64,000 nucleotides of DNA from CAIVAT01 sp037133475 (GTDB lineage Bacteria; Bacteroidota; Bacteroidia; Bacteroidales; FEN-979), in assembly GCA_037133475.1 (NCBI GenBank), contig JBAXOB010000015.1, positions 1 to 64,000 on the forward strand. The letters run 5' to 3'. Below, piece by piece: positions 8,941 through 15,678 of this stretch; positions within the stretch are counted from its first letter, which is position 1, and each line of letters opens with the position of its first letter. The position numbers and the translations under genes were made by a program. A model generated the notes under the pieces. That model was given only the letters and a program-made list of their open reading frames with translations, was not told the DNA's origin and did not search any database.

Positions 8941-9212
8941 GGAGTGAAATCCGGGGGTTAACCTTGTATCAAGAGGAATTTCCAGGGGGGAACGGAATTT
9001 TACATTTCACATCTCAATCCCTGAAAACAAAGATTTGTATAAATATGGAATATAGGGTTGCCCTTTAAGATTGGCAAGAAGCAGGGAAAATGCCAGAGGC
9101 TGTCAGCAGCAAGTGGCGGCTATTTTGAGTAAACTCCCTGCTCCTCTAAGATATGGCAAAAGAATTTGCATCGTAAGACTTTTGATAGAAGATTGATTTT
9201 AAAGGCGAAGCA

Positions 9213-9235
9213 CTTCAATAATTATATTATTGAAG
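9213..9235 (-). terminator. Hairpin after the DUF1214 pseudogene
   Basis: CTTCAATAAT (9213-9222) and ATTATTGAAG (9226-9235) form a perfect 10-bp stem with a 3-nt loop. It lies 31-53 bp beyond the stop of the DUF1214 remnant on the minus strand. The stem is AT-rich and no strong T-run follows, so it may be a weak terminator or an RNA-stability hairpin. Confidence 0.45.
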
Positions 9236-9265
9236 GCCGCCTCAGCCTGCTTACATCCAGTATCC

Positions 9266-9978
9266 TTATCTCACCTTTTCCACCTGTGGTGGCATCCAGG
9301 TGCCATCAAGGATAGATTTCCCTGACCAATATGCACGAATGTATAAGGAGAAAGTTCCATCTGGTGCAGGTACCCAGTTGGTTTCTTTATCTTTCCCCGG
9401 ACTGTTGTGACCAAAGTATAAAGTAAGCGAACCATCAGCATTGTATTTCATGAATGATTTGCTTTTGGTACCTAGAGAATAGCGGCCTAACGTATTTGGA
9501 TAAAACAAATGATGTTCGTTGTATAATGTCATCGACCAAAAACCTTTTACAGGTGGCTCTTGTCCTTTCGGGAAGGTAACGGTGTAATTATACTTGCCAT
9601 TCAATTGCTCTCCCTTGCTGTCAATGTCACGATAAATGTATTTTGTTTCATTCGGTTTATTATCATACATGTTAGATTTTGCTGTTGCAGTGCGCAGAAT
9701 ATAATCGGTGCCCCACTGGGCATTATTTACCGGTGAATTCCAGCCATTCCCAGCCGGGCGACCGTTTAATTTCCATTGCGTGAGGGGAGCAATCATTTCC
9801 TTGTCGGCAGCAACAAAAGATTCTGTCAAAGCCTTCTTTATTTCGGGGTCTTTTTCTGCTGCTTCAAACACCGAACTAATCCACTTATATATGGCTTCTT
9901 CACCCGGGAGTGGCGGCACCAGTTTCATCACACCCGGGTGTTCAGCACTTCAGGCAGATATTTTTCATTTCCTTCTTT
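9266..9978 (-). pseudogene. Truncated, frameshifted DUF1254/DUF1214 protein gene
   Basis: From 9931 to 9266 an open frame encodes the C-terminal DUF1214 domain (YTVTFPKGQEPPVKGFWSMTLYN, LTLYFGHNSPG, NWVPAPDGTFSLYIRAYWSG) and part of the linker. The expected N-terminal DUF1254 half is missing. Immediately upstream, another frame encodes KEGNEKYLPEVLNTRV, which fits the preceding family sequence. Removing two bases from the GTGTG run at 9929-9933 joins both frames into ...LNTRVMKLVPPLPG... . The gene is therefore a 5'-truncated copy with a probable 2-bp slippage frameshift. The intact relative is at 10971-12389. A short DUF1214-only product starting at GTG/ATG 9931/9928 cannot be excluded. Confidence 0.7.
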
Positions 9979-10138
9979 GGAATTTATGGAAGCATTTGGA
10001 CAATGACTGATAAGATTTTGTATCCGAATAATTCCACTTCAGCAGTAAATACTGACTTTCCATTGAATTGAAAGGTGCATTCCATGCCAGGAAACCTGTT
10101 AGATTTACTGTTCAGCCGGGACAATTCCAATATCGACA

Positions 10139-10170
10139 CACAACCGGCAAATCAGCTTACCCGGGTTGTG
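10139..10170 (-). terminator. Weak hairpin after the paralogue B gene
   Basis: CACAACCGG (10139-10147) can pair with CCGGGTTGTG (10161-10170), with one bulged base and a 13-nt loop, starting 9 bp after the stop codon of the 10179-10874 gene. No T-run follows on the minus strand, so terminator function is uncertain. Confidence 0.3.
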
Positions 10171-10178
10171 CGGTAATA

Positions 10179-10874
10179 TTAATGTCCCGCAGCTTTTTTA
10201 AAGCCTGAATTCTCAATCACAATTTTAAGCTTTTTCGCCTGAGCGTCAAGTGTGGTATTACCAGCATATTGCGTACCATCGGGAAGATTGTTGTAATTGA
10301 TATTGAAAACAACCTTTTCTTTAGGATCATCCACGGAGGTACTTACCGATGCACCAATTATTTTTTGATTTACCTTATCAATTGAAAGAGCAAGCAAATC
10401 TCCAGGCTCAGAATAGTCGGGGAAACTGAGTTTAAACTTTTTACCAGGTTCGAGGACCTGGATCGAGACTTTCCCGTCCGCATAGATTTTTTGAATCTTA
10501 TCAGGATTCGGAGGCAAATAAGTTTGAATTTTCGCAATGGCTTTTTTCATGTAATCTGACAATTCGGCCTTTTTATTGGCGATAATCTTTCCCCGGAGAC
10601 CGCCAGGTGTTTTTTCTTTGGTCGTTGCACCTGTTTCAACTTTGGTAAGTTTTCCATCGACACTGTAATAACATTGATTCTGTTTCAAAGATTTCTGCTC
10701 ACCATCCATGAAGGTAGTCGTTGTTTCAATCCATTCATAATTCTTGATTTTCTCCCTGCTGTCGGCAAGGTTTTTTTTAATCATCCCGATGGTTTCCTGC
10801 AGGTCGGCTTGTGCAAACAGTCCTGATGCACACGAAATCAGGGCGATAGTTATCAAAAGACAAACTTTTTTCAT
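10179..10874 (-). CDS. Secreted protein of unknown function, paralogue B of a pair
   Basis: This 231-residue protein has a signal peptide ending at GLFAQ. It aligns end to end and without gaps with the protein at 3140-3835. The two share ETIGMIKKNLADS, QCYY.VDGKLTKV, KTPGGL.GKI.ANKK, IQTYLPP-type and LEPGKKFKL segments, and the last 13 residues are identical. Equal length plus scattered conservative changes indicate an old duplication with both copies under selection. Here the gene sits between two DUF1254/DUF1214 genes, whereas paralogue A lies beside the sulfatase. Function is unknown; the conserved tail ending in GFKKAAGH might be a recognition surface. Confidence 0.75.
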   Translation of the reverse strand: MKKVCLLITIALISCASGLFAQADLQETIGMIKKNLADSREKIKNYEWIETTTTFMDGEQKSLKQNQCYYSVDGKLTKVETGATTKEKTPGGLRGKIIANKKAELSDYMKKAIAKIQTYLPPNPDKIQKIYADGKVSIQVLEPGKKFKLSFPDYSEPGDLLALSIDKVNQKIIGASVSTSVDDPKEKVVFNINYNNLPDGTQYAGNTTLDAQAKKLKIVIENSGFKKAAGH

Positions 10875-10970
10875 TTTGATTTGTGTTTAGGTTAATACTA
10901 AATTGAATGATGACTAAAAAAAATCATGCTTAAAAATTGTTTCCGGAGCACTGCCGTCAATTTCTTGATT

Positions 10971-12389
10971 TCACTTAACAAGTTCCATCGGGGGCTCTTT
11001 CCAGGTTCCATTGATTGCTTCATCCTTTGGCCAATAGAGCCTCATCACAGCCATAAACGGCCCTTTTGGCGCAGGGAGCCAGTTGTTCTCTTTTAATTTC
11101 CCAGGGGATTCACGCTGGACATACAGGGTGATTCCACCGTCATTGTCACGTTTAATAGTCGGAAGCATCGGAGAGTTGATAAGGTACCGGTTGATCGGAT
11201 TGGCGACAAGAAGACTCTTGGGCAATTCATACATGGTGACTGACCAGAAGGCATTGACCGGGGGTAACTGGTCAGCTCTGAAGTGAAGGGTATAACGGTT
11301 TTTTGAACCATCAAGAATCTGCCCGGAGGCATCCGTTTTATAAATGGGATACATGGCTTCCTGTTTGGAATTCCCGAAAATGCCAAGGACAGCCGCAGTA
11401 TAACGGTAGAGGTAGTTGTTATTCAGAAATTCCCTTGTACCGAACAATTGTCCGCTTGTCACCTTTCCGGTCATGATACTTGTCTCCTGGAAATCCTTCA
11501 AATCTTTCCATGCATCCTTCATCCCTTCTGCTATCGCTTGTTTCACTTCCGGGGAAAACTTTTCAGGGTCAAATTTCTGACCGGGACCAATACCAATTTT
11601 AGCAAAACGGGCCATGAGTTCCTTTTCGGCAGGATTCGCAGGACAAAACTGTAACCAGAAGTTCAGTTCATCAAAGAATGCCAGGGATGTTTTTTGATCA
11701 TCAACGGATATCGGTTTAAGGAACTCAATCTTTGGCGCCGGGGAGGGAACAGGTTTGCCTAAAAACGCTGAGAGTGTCTGAACTTTATATCCATCCTGGA
11801 TTTTCTTTACGTTATCAAGGTCGGCAGGATTAAAAAGTTGTGTCCTGAAGGCTGCCAAAGCAAATTCCGTTTCCGACCTGATTACCTTATTGATCCCGGC
11901 GGGTGTTTCACCATTCCAACCTGGACCTGCAACCATGAAATTGCCCCCATCGTTTCCTGTGGTACGACTGCCAAAGTAACCAAAATTGAATGTATAGCAA
12001 TCAACCAGCTGGATGGAAAAATACCGGTTTTTATCAATCTGAGGTACAGTAATAACAATGGGTTCGGTTCGTAAATCCATACCCAGCATTGAATATGGCG
12101 TATCCGAGTTAGGCGTCTGAACCGCCTTGTCTTCCGGAGTAAAGACCCGTGCAATATTACGTATTTGGTTAAATGGAGCTTTAAACTCAGGATTGTTGCT
12201 GTCGATGAAATATGCATAAATAATCCGATAGCCATCTACCATGGGAAACCCGTAAATATAGGCTTCTTTAGCGATTGATCTCGCCTCCTCCGGTGTTACT
12301 TTGTTCTTCACGCCGGAACAACTTATCAGAACTCCTGTCAAAACCAGGAGACTTACCATAAAGGGAATGGGGTTGATTTTGTTTTTCAT
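10971..12389 (-). CDS. DUF1254/DUF1214 domain lipoprotein
   Basis: This 472-residue protein has a lipoprotein signal (LLVLTGVLISC, lipobox Cys at about residue 24). An N-terminal DUF1254 domain follows (EARSIAKEAYIYGFPMVDGYRIIYAYF, VQTPNSDTPYSMLGMDLRTEPIVITVP, RYFSIQLVDCYTFNFGYFGSRTTG). The C-terminal DUF1214 domain reads YTLHFRADQLPPVNAFWSVTMYELP, ITLYVQRESPG and NWLPAPKGPFMAVMRLYWP. Both domains are complete and the length is normal for the family. Members are widespread secreted proteins; biochemical function is not established to my knowledge. A well-spaced Bacteroidota promoter is visible just upstream (12433-12463). Confidence 0.9.
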   Translation of the reverse strand: MKNKINPIPFMVSLLVLTGVLISCSGVKNKVTPEEARSIAKEAYIYGFPMVDGYRIIYAYFIDSNNPEFKAPFNQIRNIARVFTPEDKAVQTPNSDTPYSMLGMDLRTEPIVITVPQIDKNRYFSIQLVDCYTFNFGYFGSRTTGNDGGNFMVAGPGWNGETPAGINKVIRSETEFALAAFRTQLFNPADLDNVKKIQDGYKVQTLSAFLGKPVPSPAPKIEFLKPISVDDQKTSLAFFDELNFWLQFCPANPAEKELMARFAKIGIGPGQKFDPEKFSPEVKQAIAEGMKDAWKDLKDFQETSIMTGKVTSGQLFGTREFLNNNYLYRYTAAVLGIFGNSKQEAMYPIYKTDASGQILDGSKNRYTLHFRADQLPPVNAFWSVTMYELPKSLLVANPINRYLINSPMLPTIKRDNDGGITLYVQRESPGKLKENNWLPAPKGPFMAVMRLYWPKDEAINGTWKEPPMELVK

Positions 12390-12432
12390 GACGAGGATAT
12401 TTAGTTTTTCTTGTTTAATAACGTATTGAAAA

Positions 12433-12463
12433 CAAAAATAAAAAGAAGTTAAAAAAAATCAAA
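12433..12463 (-). promoter_or_regulatory. Bacteroidota-type promoter for the DUF1254 gene
   Basis: On the minus strand TTTG (12463-12460) is followed after 19 bases by TATTTTTG (12440-12433). This matches the Bacteroidota vegetative consensus, a -33 TTTG and a -7 TAnnTTTG about 19-20 bases apart. The start codon at 12389 lies about 35-40 bases after the predicted transcription start. Confidence 0.6.
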
Positions 12464-12827
12464 AAAAATCAAGCCTCGAACAGCCATAAATTATCATTCA
12501 CGGTTTGCATGCAAGTTGTGAAAATGGCAAGTTCAGGTATCAAAGTTAATTTCTTGCAGTCAGCTCAAAGTCAGCACGTTGCCAAAGCATGACGCAAAGC
12601 GATTGTATAGACTTAACTGCCTGTGGTTATTTTTGTAATAGGTGAAATTACAACAATATCGATACTTTAACCGGGCAACTGTAAAAAAGCCTGACAGATC
12701 GCTCCGGCAGGCTCTTCGACTAACCTTCTTATGAAAACAGCTAAAATACTTCCCGCAATATATGACAGGCAGGTTGGGATCCATCAGCAGGACCTCTTCA
12801 TAAAAGGCCATCGGCGAACAATGCTGG
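12464..12827. other. Intergenic stretch between DUF1254 gene and rrf2-like gene
   Basis: I see no convincing gene in these 364 bp. A 100-codon minus-strand frame overlapping the end of the rrf2-like gene has neither family resemblance nor Bacteroidota-like composition. The visible change from AT-rich DNA (left) to more GC-rich DNA (right) happens in or near this stretch. Confidence 0.5.
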
Positions 12828-13334
12828 TCACGATCGGTCCATGACACTGGTTTCATTTTCATCCACGCGCTGCGTCATATCAGTTTTAACAGATTGTTCC
12901 GGGTTGACCGGCAAATCGCCATTTCTTCTGATCAGAGACTCAAGCGTGGCGCTTTCCAGCTTTTCAAAAGTGGTATCCCTGATCTCCTTAAACACCTTAC
13001 GGATATTGCAGGCGGTTTCATCTTTGCAAAATTCGCATGACTGGTAGGCCTTTTCCGACACGCACGACAACAGGGCGATCGGTCCTTCAAACTGGCGGAC
13101 AATCTCCGCTAAATTGACATCCTTCGGGTGACGCAGTAAAAAATAGCCCCCGGTCTTGCCCAGTTTACTTCCCAGGATACCCATCTTTTTCAGTTCAAGC
13201 AGGATGTTTTCAAGGAAGCGCTGCGGCAGCATTTCACTTTTGGCCAACTCGCTGATCAGGATGGCCCCGTTGCCATATTCACGGGCCAGCCTTGTCAGTG
13301 CAACCATTGCATATCTTGTTTTCTTGGAGAGCAT
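12828..13334 (-). CDS. Rrf2-family Fe-S transcriptional regulator
   Basis: This 168-residue IscR/NsrR-type regulator has an N-terminal winged helix-turn-helix (MLSKKTRYAMVALTRLA, ISELAKSEMLPQRFLENILLELKKMGIL, SKLGKTGGYFLLRHP). Four cysteines follow, Cys91, Cys100, Cys103 and Cys109, in LLSC-x8-CEFC-x5-C. IscR uses three cysteines plus a histidine, so the C-x8-C-x2-C-x5-C pattern here offers one extra possible ligand. The C-terminal tail after about residue 145 is variable and charged. It follows the Crp/Fnr gene by 10 bp and is almost surely co-transcribed. Its likely role is to sense Fe-S status, oxygen or NO and control the divergent metallocluster genes. Confidence 0.88.
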   Translation of the reverse strand: MLSKKTRYAMVALTRLAREYGNGAILISELAKSEMLPQRFLENILLELKKMGILGSKLGKTGGYFLLRHPKDVNLAEIVRQFEGPIALLSCVSEKAYQSCEFCKDETACNIRKVFKEIRDTTFEKLESATLESLIRRNGDLPVNPEQSVKTDMTQRVDENETSVMDRS

Positions 13335-13344
13335 AGCGACTGTT

Positions 13345-14049
13345 TTAGCCTTTTTTACTGATTTCCTTTAACTTATCCAAATCCTGGATGATGATCTTCC
13401 TCCCTTCGAAGCTGATCAGCCCCTCCTTGTTGTAATTGGACAGTACCGAAATGACATTTTCGTGGGAACAGGCGGCGAATTCGGCAATCTCCTTCCGCGT
13501 TAGGGTGAAATTGTATTCCGAATCCCTGTAAACAGTTTCCCAGAGAAAGACCAGGATGTCGGCAATCCGGCCATACACATGGTTGTGCGCAAGGCTGATG
13601 AAATTGAAGATCGACGACTGGAACATATCCGAAGAGCGTTCCACGATGGCCAGCAAAAGTTTCCCGTGGTTTTCCAGTACCCCCATCACATCCCGGTTGT
13701 CGAGGAAACAGATGTCGCAGTCCTCCACCGCGATAATGGAAAAGATATTCCGCTCCTTGAAAAACAGGTTGGCTTGGCCGATCAGTTTCGGTCCTGAAAC
13801 CACGGTCATGATGTAATTCTTTTTGGGATCCTTCTGGTAGGTAAACTTGACAATCCCTTTGTGCAGGAACCCGATGCTGGTCGAGCTGGCTCCCTGTTTG
13901 AGGATCGACTCCCCCTTTTTAAAACTCAGCTGGGTTGCCTTTCCGCAAATTGTTTTACGCTCCTCTTCACTAAGCGAAAGCATGCCCAGCCTGGTGATGA
14001 AGCAATTGCTGCAGTCAAACTGAGCGTATGGGTTTCCGGTGAATTCCAT
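13345..14049 (-). CDS. Crp/Fnr-family transcriptional regulator
   Basis: This 234-residue protein has a cyclic-nucleotide-binding-type beta-roll (about residues 25-145: FKKGESILKQG, IGFLHKGIVKF, GPKLIGQANLFF) and a Crp-type helix-turn-helix (about 180-225: LTRKEIAEFAACSHENVISVLSNYNKEGLI). Two N-terminal cysteines (Cys13 and Cys16 in FDCSNCF) resemble the cysteine-rich N-terminus of Bacteroidota Fnr-like proteins, and further Cys residues occur in VEDCDICFL. The arginine contacting cAMP in true Crp is not evident. It is the first gene of a two-gene operon with the Rrf2 regulator and is divergent from the ABC ATPase operon. A palindrome in its promoter suggests autoregulation. Confidence 0.9.
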   Translation of the reverse strand: MEFTGNPYAQFDCSNCFITRLGMLSLSEEERKTICGKATQLSFKKGESILKQGASSTSIGFLHKGIVKFTYQKDPKKNYIMTVVSGPKLIGQANLFFKERNIFSIIAVEDCDICFLDNRDVMGVLENHGKLLLAIVERSSDMFQSSIFNFISLAHNHVYGRIADILVFLWETVYRDSEYNFTLTRKEIAEFAACSHENVISVLSNYNKEGLISFEGRKIIIQDLDKLKEISKKG

Positions 14050-14076
14050 AACATTTAAAGCTTTAGTATAAAATAT

Positions 14077-14101
14077 TTAATATTCCGGTATCGAATATTA
14101 A
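14077..14101. promoter_or_regulatory. Perfect 9+9 bp inverted repeat, candidate operator of the divergent metallocluster locus
   Basis: TTAATATTC (14077-14085) and GAATATTAA (14093-14101) are exact inverted repeats separated by 7 bases. The site lies between the divergent crp/fnr-like and ABC ATPase genes. It overlaps the predicted transcription start of the regulator operon and is centred about 50-60 bases upstream of the predicted ATPase start. That position suits repression of the regulator and activation of the ATPase operon by a dimeric Crp/Fnr or Rrf2 protein. Which of the two binds cannot be told from sequence. Confidence 0.6.
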
Positions 14102-14104
14102 GGG

Positions 14105-14112
14105 CAAATGTA
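14105..14112 (-). promoter_or_regulatory. -7 element of the crp/fnr-like operon
   Basis: The minus-strand sequence TACATTTG matches the Bacteroidota -7 consensus TAnnTTTG. The predicted transcription start (near 14098) falls inside the inverted repeat at 14077-14101. No clear -33 TTTG at the right spacing was found, as expected for an activator-dependent or regulated promoter. Confidence 0.45.
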
Positions 14113-14136
14113 CATTAAATTGGTGAACATAGTGTA

Positions 14137-14144
14137 TATTTTTG
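14137..14144 (+). promoter_or_regulatory. -7 element of the ABC ATPase/metallocluster operon
   Basis: TATTTTTG matches TAnnTTTG. Transcription would begin near 14151. This makes the in-frame ATG at 14142 too early and supports translation from the ATG at 14163. No good -33 element is present, consistent with activation from the upstream palindrome. Confidence 0.5.
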
Positions 14145-14162
14145 CATAAAAAAATTTCTACC

Positions 14163-14960
14163 ATGGATGTATATAAAATCAGCGTATTCGGCGGATACGG
14201 AAAAGACGGTTCAGAAGAGAAGGTAAACGAATTCAGCCTGGAGGTTGGCGACATTGTCAGCATTGTCGGGCCGACCGGTTGCGGCAAAACCACCCTGATC
14301 AACGACATTGAACTTTTTGCCAACCAAAACACCCCCTCGGGCCGCAGGGTTACCATCAACGACGCGCCGGTGCCCGAAGATTTCATCTTCGATCCCTCGA
14401 ATCATCCCATAGCCCTGATCTCGCAGCACACCAATTTCCTGAGTGACCTGCCCGTGGATGAGTTCCTGACGATTCATGCCACGGTAAGGGGCGCGGTTGA
14501 TGTTGAATCGATCATCGGCGAGACCCTGGATTTCGCCAACGAACTCACCGGCGAGCCGATCATGAAAGATATCGCCATGACCGAGTTATCGGGAGGACAA
14601 ACCCGGTCGCTGCTGATTGCCGATGCAGTGGTTATCGGCAACTCCCCGATCATCCTGCTGGATGAGATTGAAAATGCCGGTATTCACCGCACCAAGGCGC
14701 TGGAATTGCTGAAGCGGTACAAAAAAATCTTCGTATTTGTCACCCACGACCCCTGTATCGCCCTGATGTCGGATTTCAGGATTGTCATGAAAAACGGCGC
14801 CATGCAGCAACTGATCCATACCCGTCCCGAGGAACGGAGGGTTGCCCTGAAGATGAAGCAGATCGACGACATGATGCTTGACTTCCGCACGATCATCCGC
14901 TCGGGGGATGAGCTGACCGAATCAATTTTCAACGAAAATTTCAGCGTATTAACCTTTTAA
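14163..14960 (+). CDS. Soluble ABC-type ATPase in metallocluster operon
   Basis: This 265-residue ABC ATPase has Walker A (GPTGCGKTT, near residue 36), a Q-loop (ALISQHT), the signature LSGGQTRS near residue 142, Walker B with catalytic Glu (IILLDEIEN) and an H-loop (FVTHDP). No membrane segment and no permease gene are present nearby, so it is probably not a transporter subunit. A soluble ABC ATPase beside a cysteine desulfurase recalls SufC, but the signature and D-loop regions (DEIENAGIHR) differ from SufC's. The start at 14163 was chosen because the promoter lies too close to the first ATG (14142). The next gene follows after 9 bp. A probable role is ATP-driven conformational work in metallocentre assembly. 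Confidence 0.85.
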   Translation: MDVYKISVFGGYGKDGSEEKVNEFSLEVGDIVSIVGPTGCGKTTLINDIELFANQNTPSGRRVTINDAPVPEDFIFDPSNHPIALISQHTNFLSDLPVDEFLTIHATVRGAVDVESIIGETLDFANELTGEPIMKDIAMTELSGGQTRSLLIADAVVIGNSPIILLDEIENAGIHRTKALELLKRYKKIFVFVTHDPCIALMSDFRIVMKNGAMQQLIHTRPEERRVALKMKQIDDMMLDFRTIIRSGDELTESIFNENFSVLTF

Positions 14961-14969
14961 CTTTCCCAT

Positions 14970-15671
14970 ATGAAATTAGTAATTTTTGCCGGGCCGCCCA
15001 CCTGCGGGAAAACCACGGTAATCAGGCAGGTGCTCAAACGGATGGCAGCAAGGCAGATCAAGGCAGCCTATCTGAAGATCGATGTGCTCTATGCCGACGA
15101 TGACACCATTATTCAAAAGGAGTTTGGAATCCCTGTAAAGAAGATCTATTCCGGCGAACTGTGTCCCGACCATTGCAATGTGGTGGTCCTGGACGAAGCT
15201 GTTGAGTGGGCCGATGCGTCAGGAGCCAGCTACCTGTTCGTGGAAACCGCCGGGTTATGCCTGCGTTGCTCTCCCTATGTGGAAAACTCCCTGGGGATTG
15301 TGGTGCTGGAGGCTACCAGCGGCATGAACCTGCCCCGCAAGATCGGCCCCATGCTTACCCTTGCCGACATCAGTGTCATCACCAAAATCGATCTCATTTC
15401 CCAGGCCGAACGCGAAGTGTTCCGTTACAGGGTACTCGAATCGGCAAAAGGGATCACCGTTGTTGAAAGCAACGCCCTTTACGGCATCGGCATCGACCCT
15501 ATCGTAAAGCAGATCCTGAAAACCCCCGATATTGAATTTCCCATGTTCCTCAGGGGGAATCCTCCCGTGGGTACCTGCACCATCTGTGTCGGGAAAAAGG
15601 AGATCGGGTCAAAACATCATTTCGGGGTGCTCCGCACGCTTGATGAAGGTCTTGTTTACGTAGGAGAATAA
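14970..15671 (+). CDS. HypB/UreG/CobW-like P-loop NTPase with cysteine pairs
   Basis: This 233-residue protein is related to the metallochaperone GTPases. Walker A is GPPTCGKTT (near residue 8). An acidic segment follows (LKIDVLYADDDT), then FVETAGLC in the Walker B/switch region and ITKIDL, an NKxD-type guanine-specificity motif with T in place of N. Distinctive cysteines are GELCPDHC (near 69), AGLCLRC (near 92-96) and CTICVG near 203-206, which could bind Ni, Zn or Fe. HypB and UreG deliver nickel to hydrogenase and urease, but neither enzyme is encoded here. It is tightly packed between the ABC ATPase and the cysteine desulfurase genes. I infer a GTP- or ATP-dependent metal or cluster delivery role. 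Confidence 0.8.
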   Translation: MKLVIFAGPPTCGKTTVIRQVLKRMAARQIKAAYLKIDVLYADDDTIIQKEFGIPVKKIYSGELCPDHCNVVVLDEAVEWADASGASYLFVETAGLCLRCSPYVENSLGIVVLEATSGMNLPRKIGPMLTLADISVITKIDLISQAEREVFRYRVLESAKGITVVESNALYGIGIDPIVKQILKTPDIEFPMFLRGNPPVGTCTICVGKKEIGSKHHFGVLRTLDEGLVYVGE

Positions 15672-15678
15672 CAGGCCC

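Larger units (their letters stand above)
8795..9265. other. Gene-free region between kinase and DUF1214 pseudogene
   Basis: About 470 bp without a credible gene on either strand. It contains the 17-bp inverted repeat at 8924-8940 and the hairpin at 9213-9235, listed separately. The promoter of the sensor kinase should lie in its left part. Nothing else was recognised. Confidence 0.6.

Noticed and set aside
12560..12862. 100-codon minus-strand frame at the end of the rrf2-like gene
   Set aside because: It overlaps the rrf2-like coding end, is rich in Cys and aromatic residues, has no family resemblance and no ribosome site. Probably chance.
14142..14162. Earlier ATG for the ABC ATPase gene
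   Set aside because: It lies upstream of the predicted transcription start set by the -7 element at 14137-14144, so it would not be in the mRNA.
14163..14960. Identification of the ABC ATPase as SufC
   Set aside because: It is a soluble ABC ATPase next to a desulfurase, but no SufB/SufD is present, and the signature and D-loop regions do not look like SufC.
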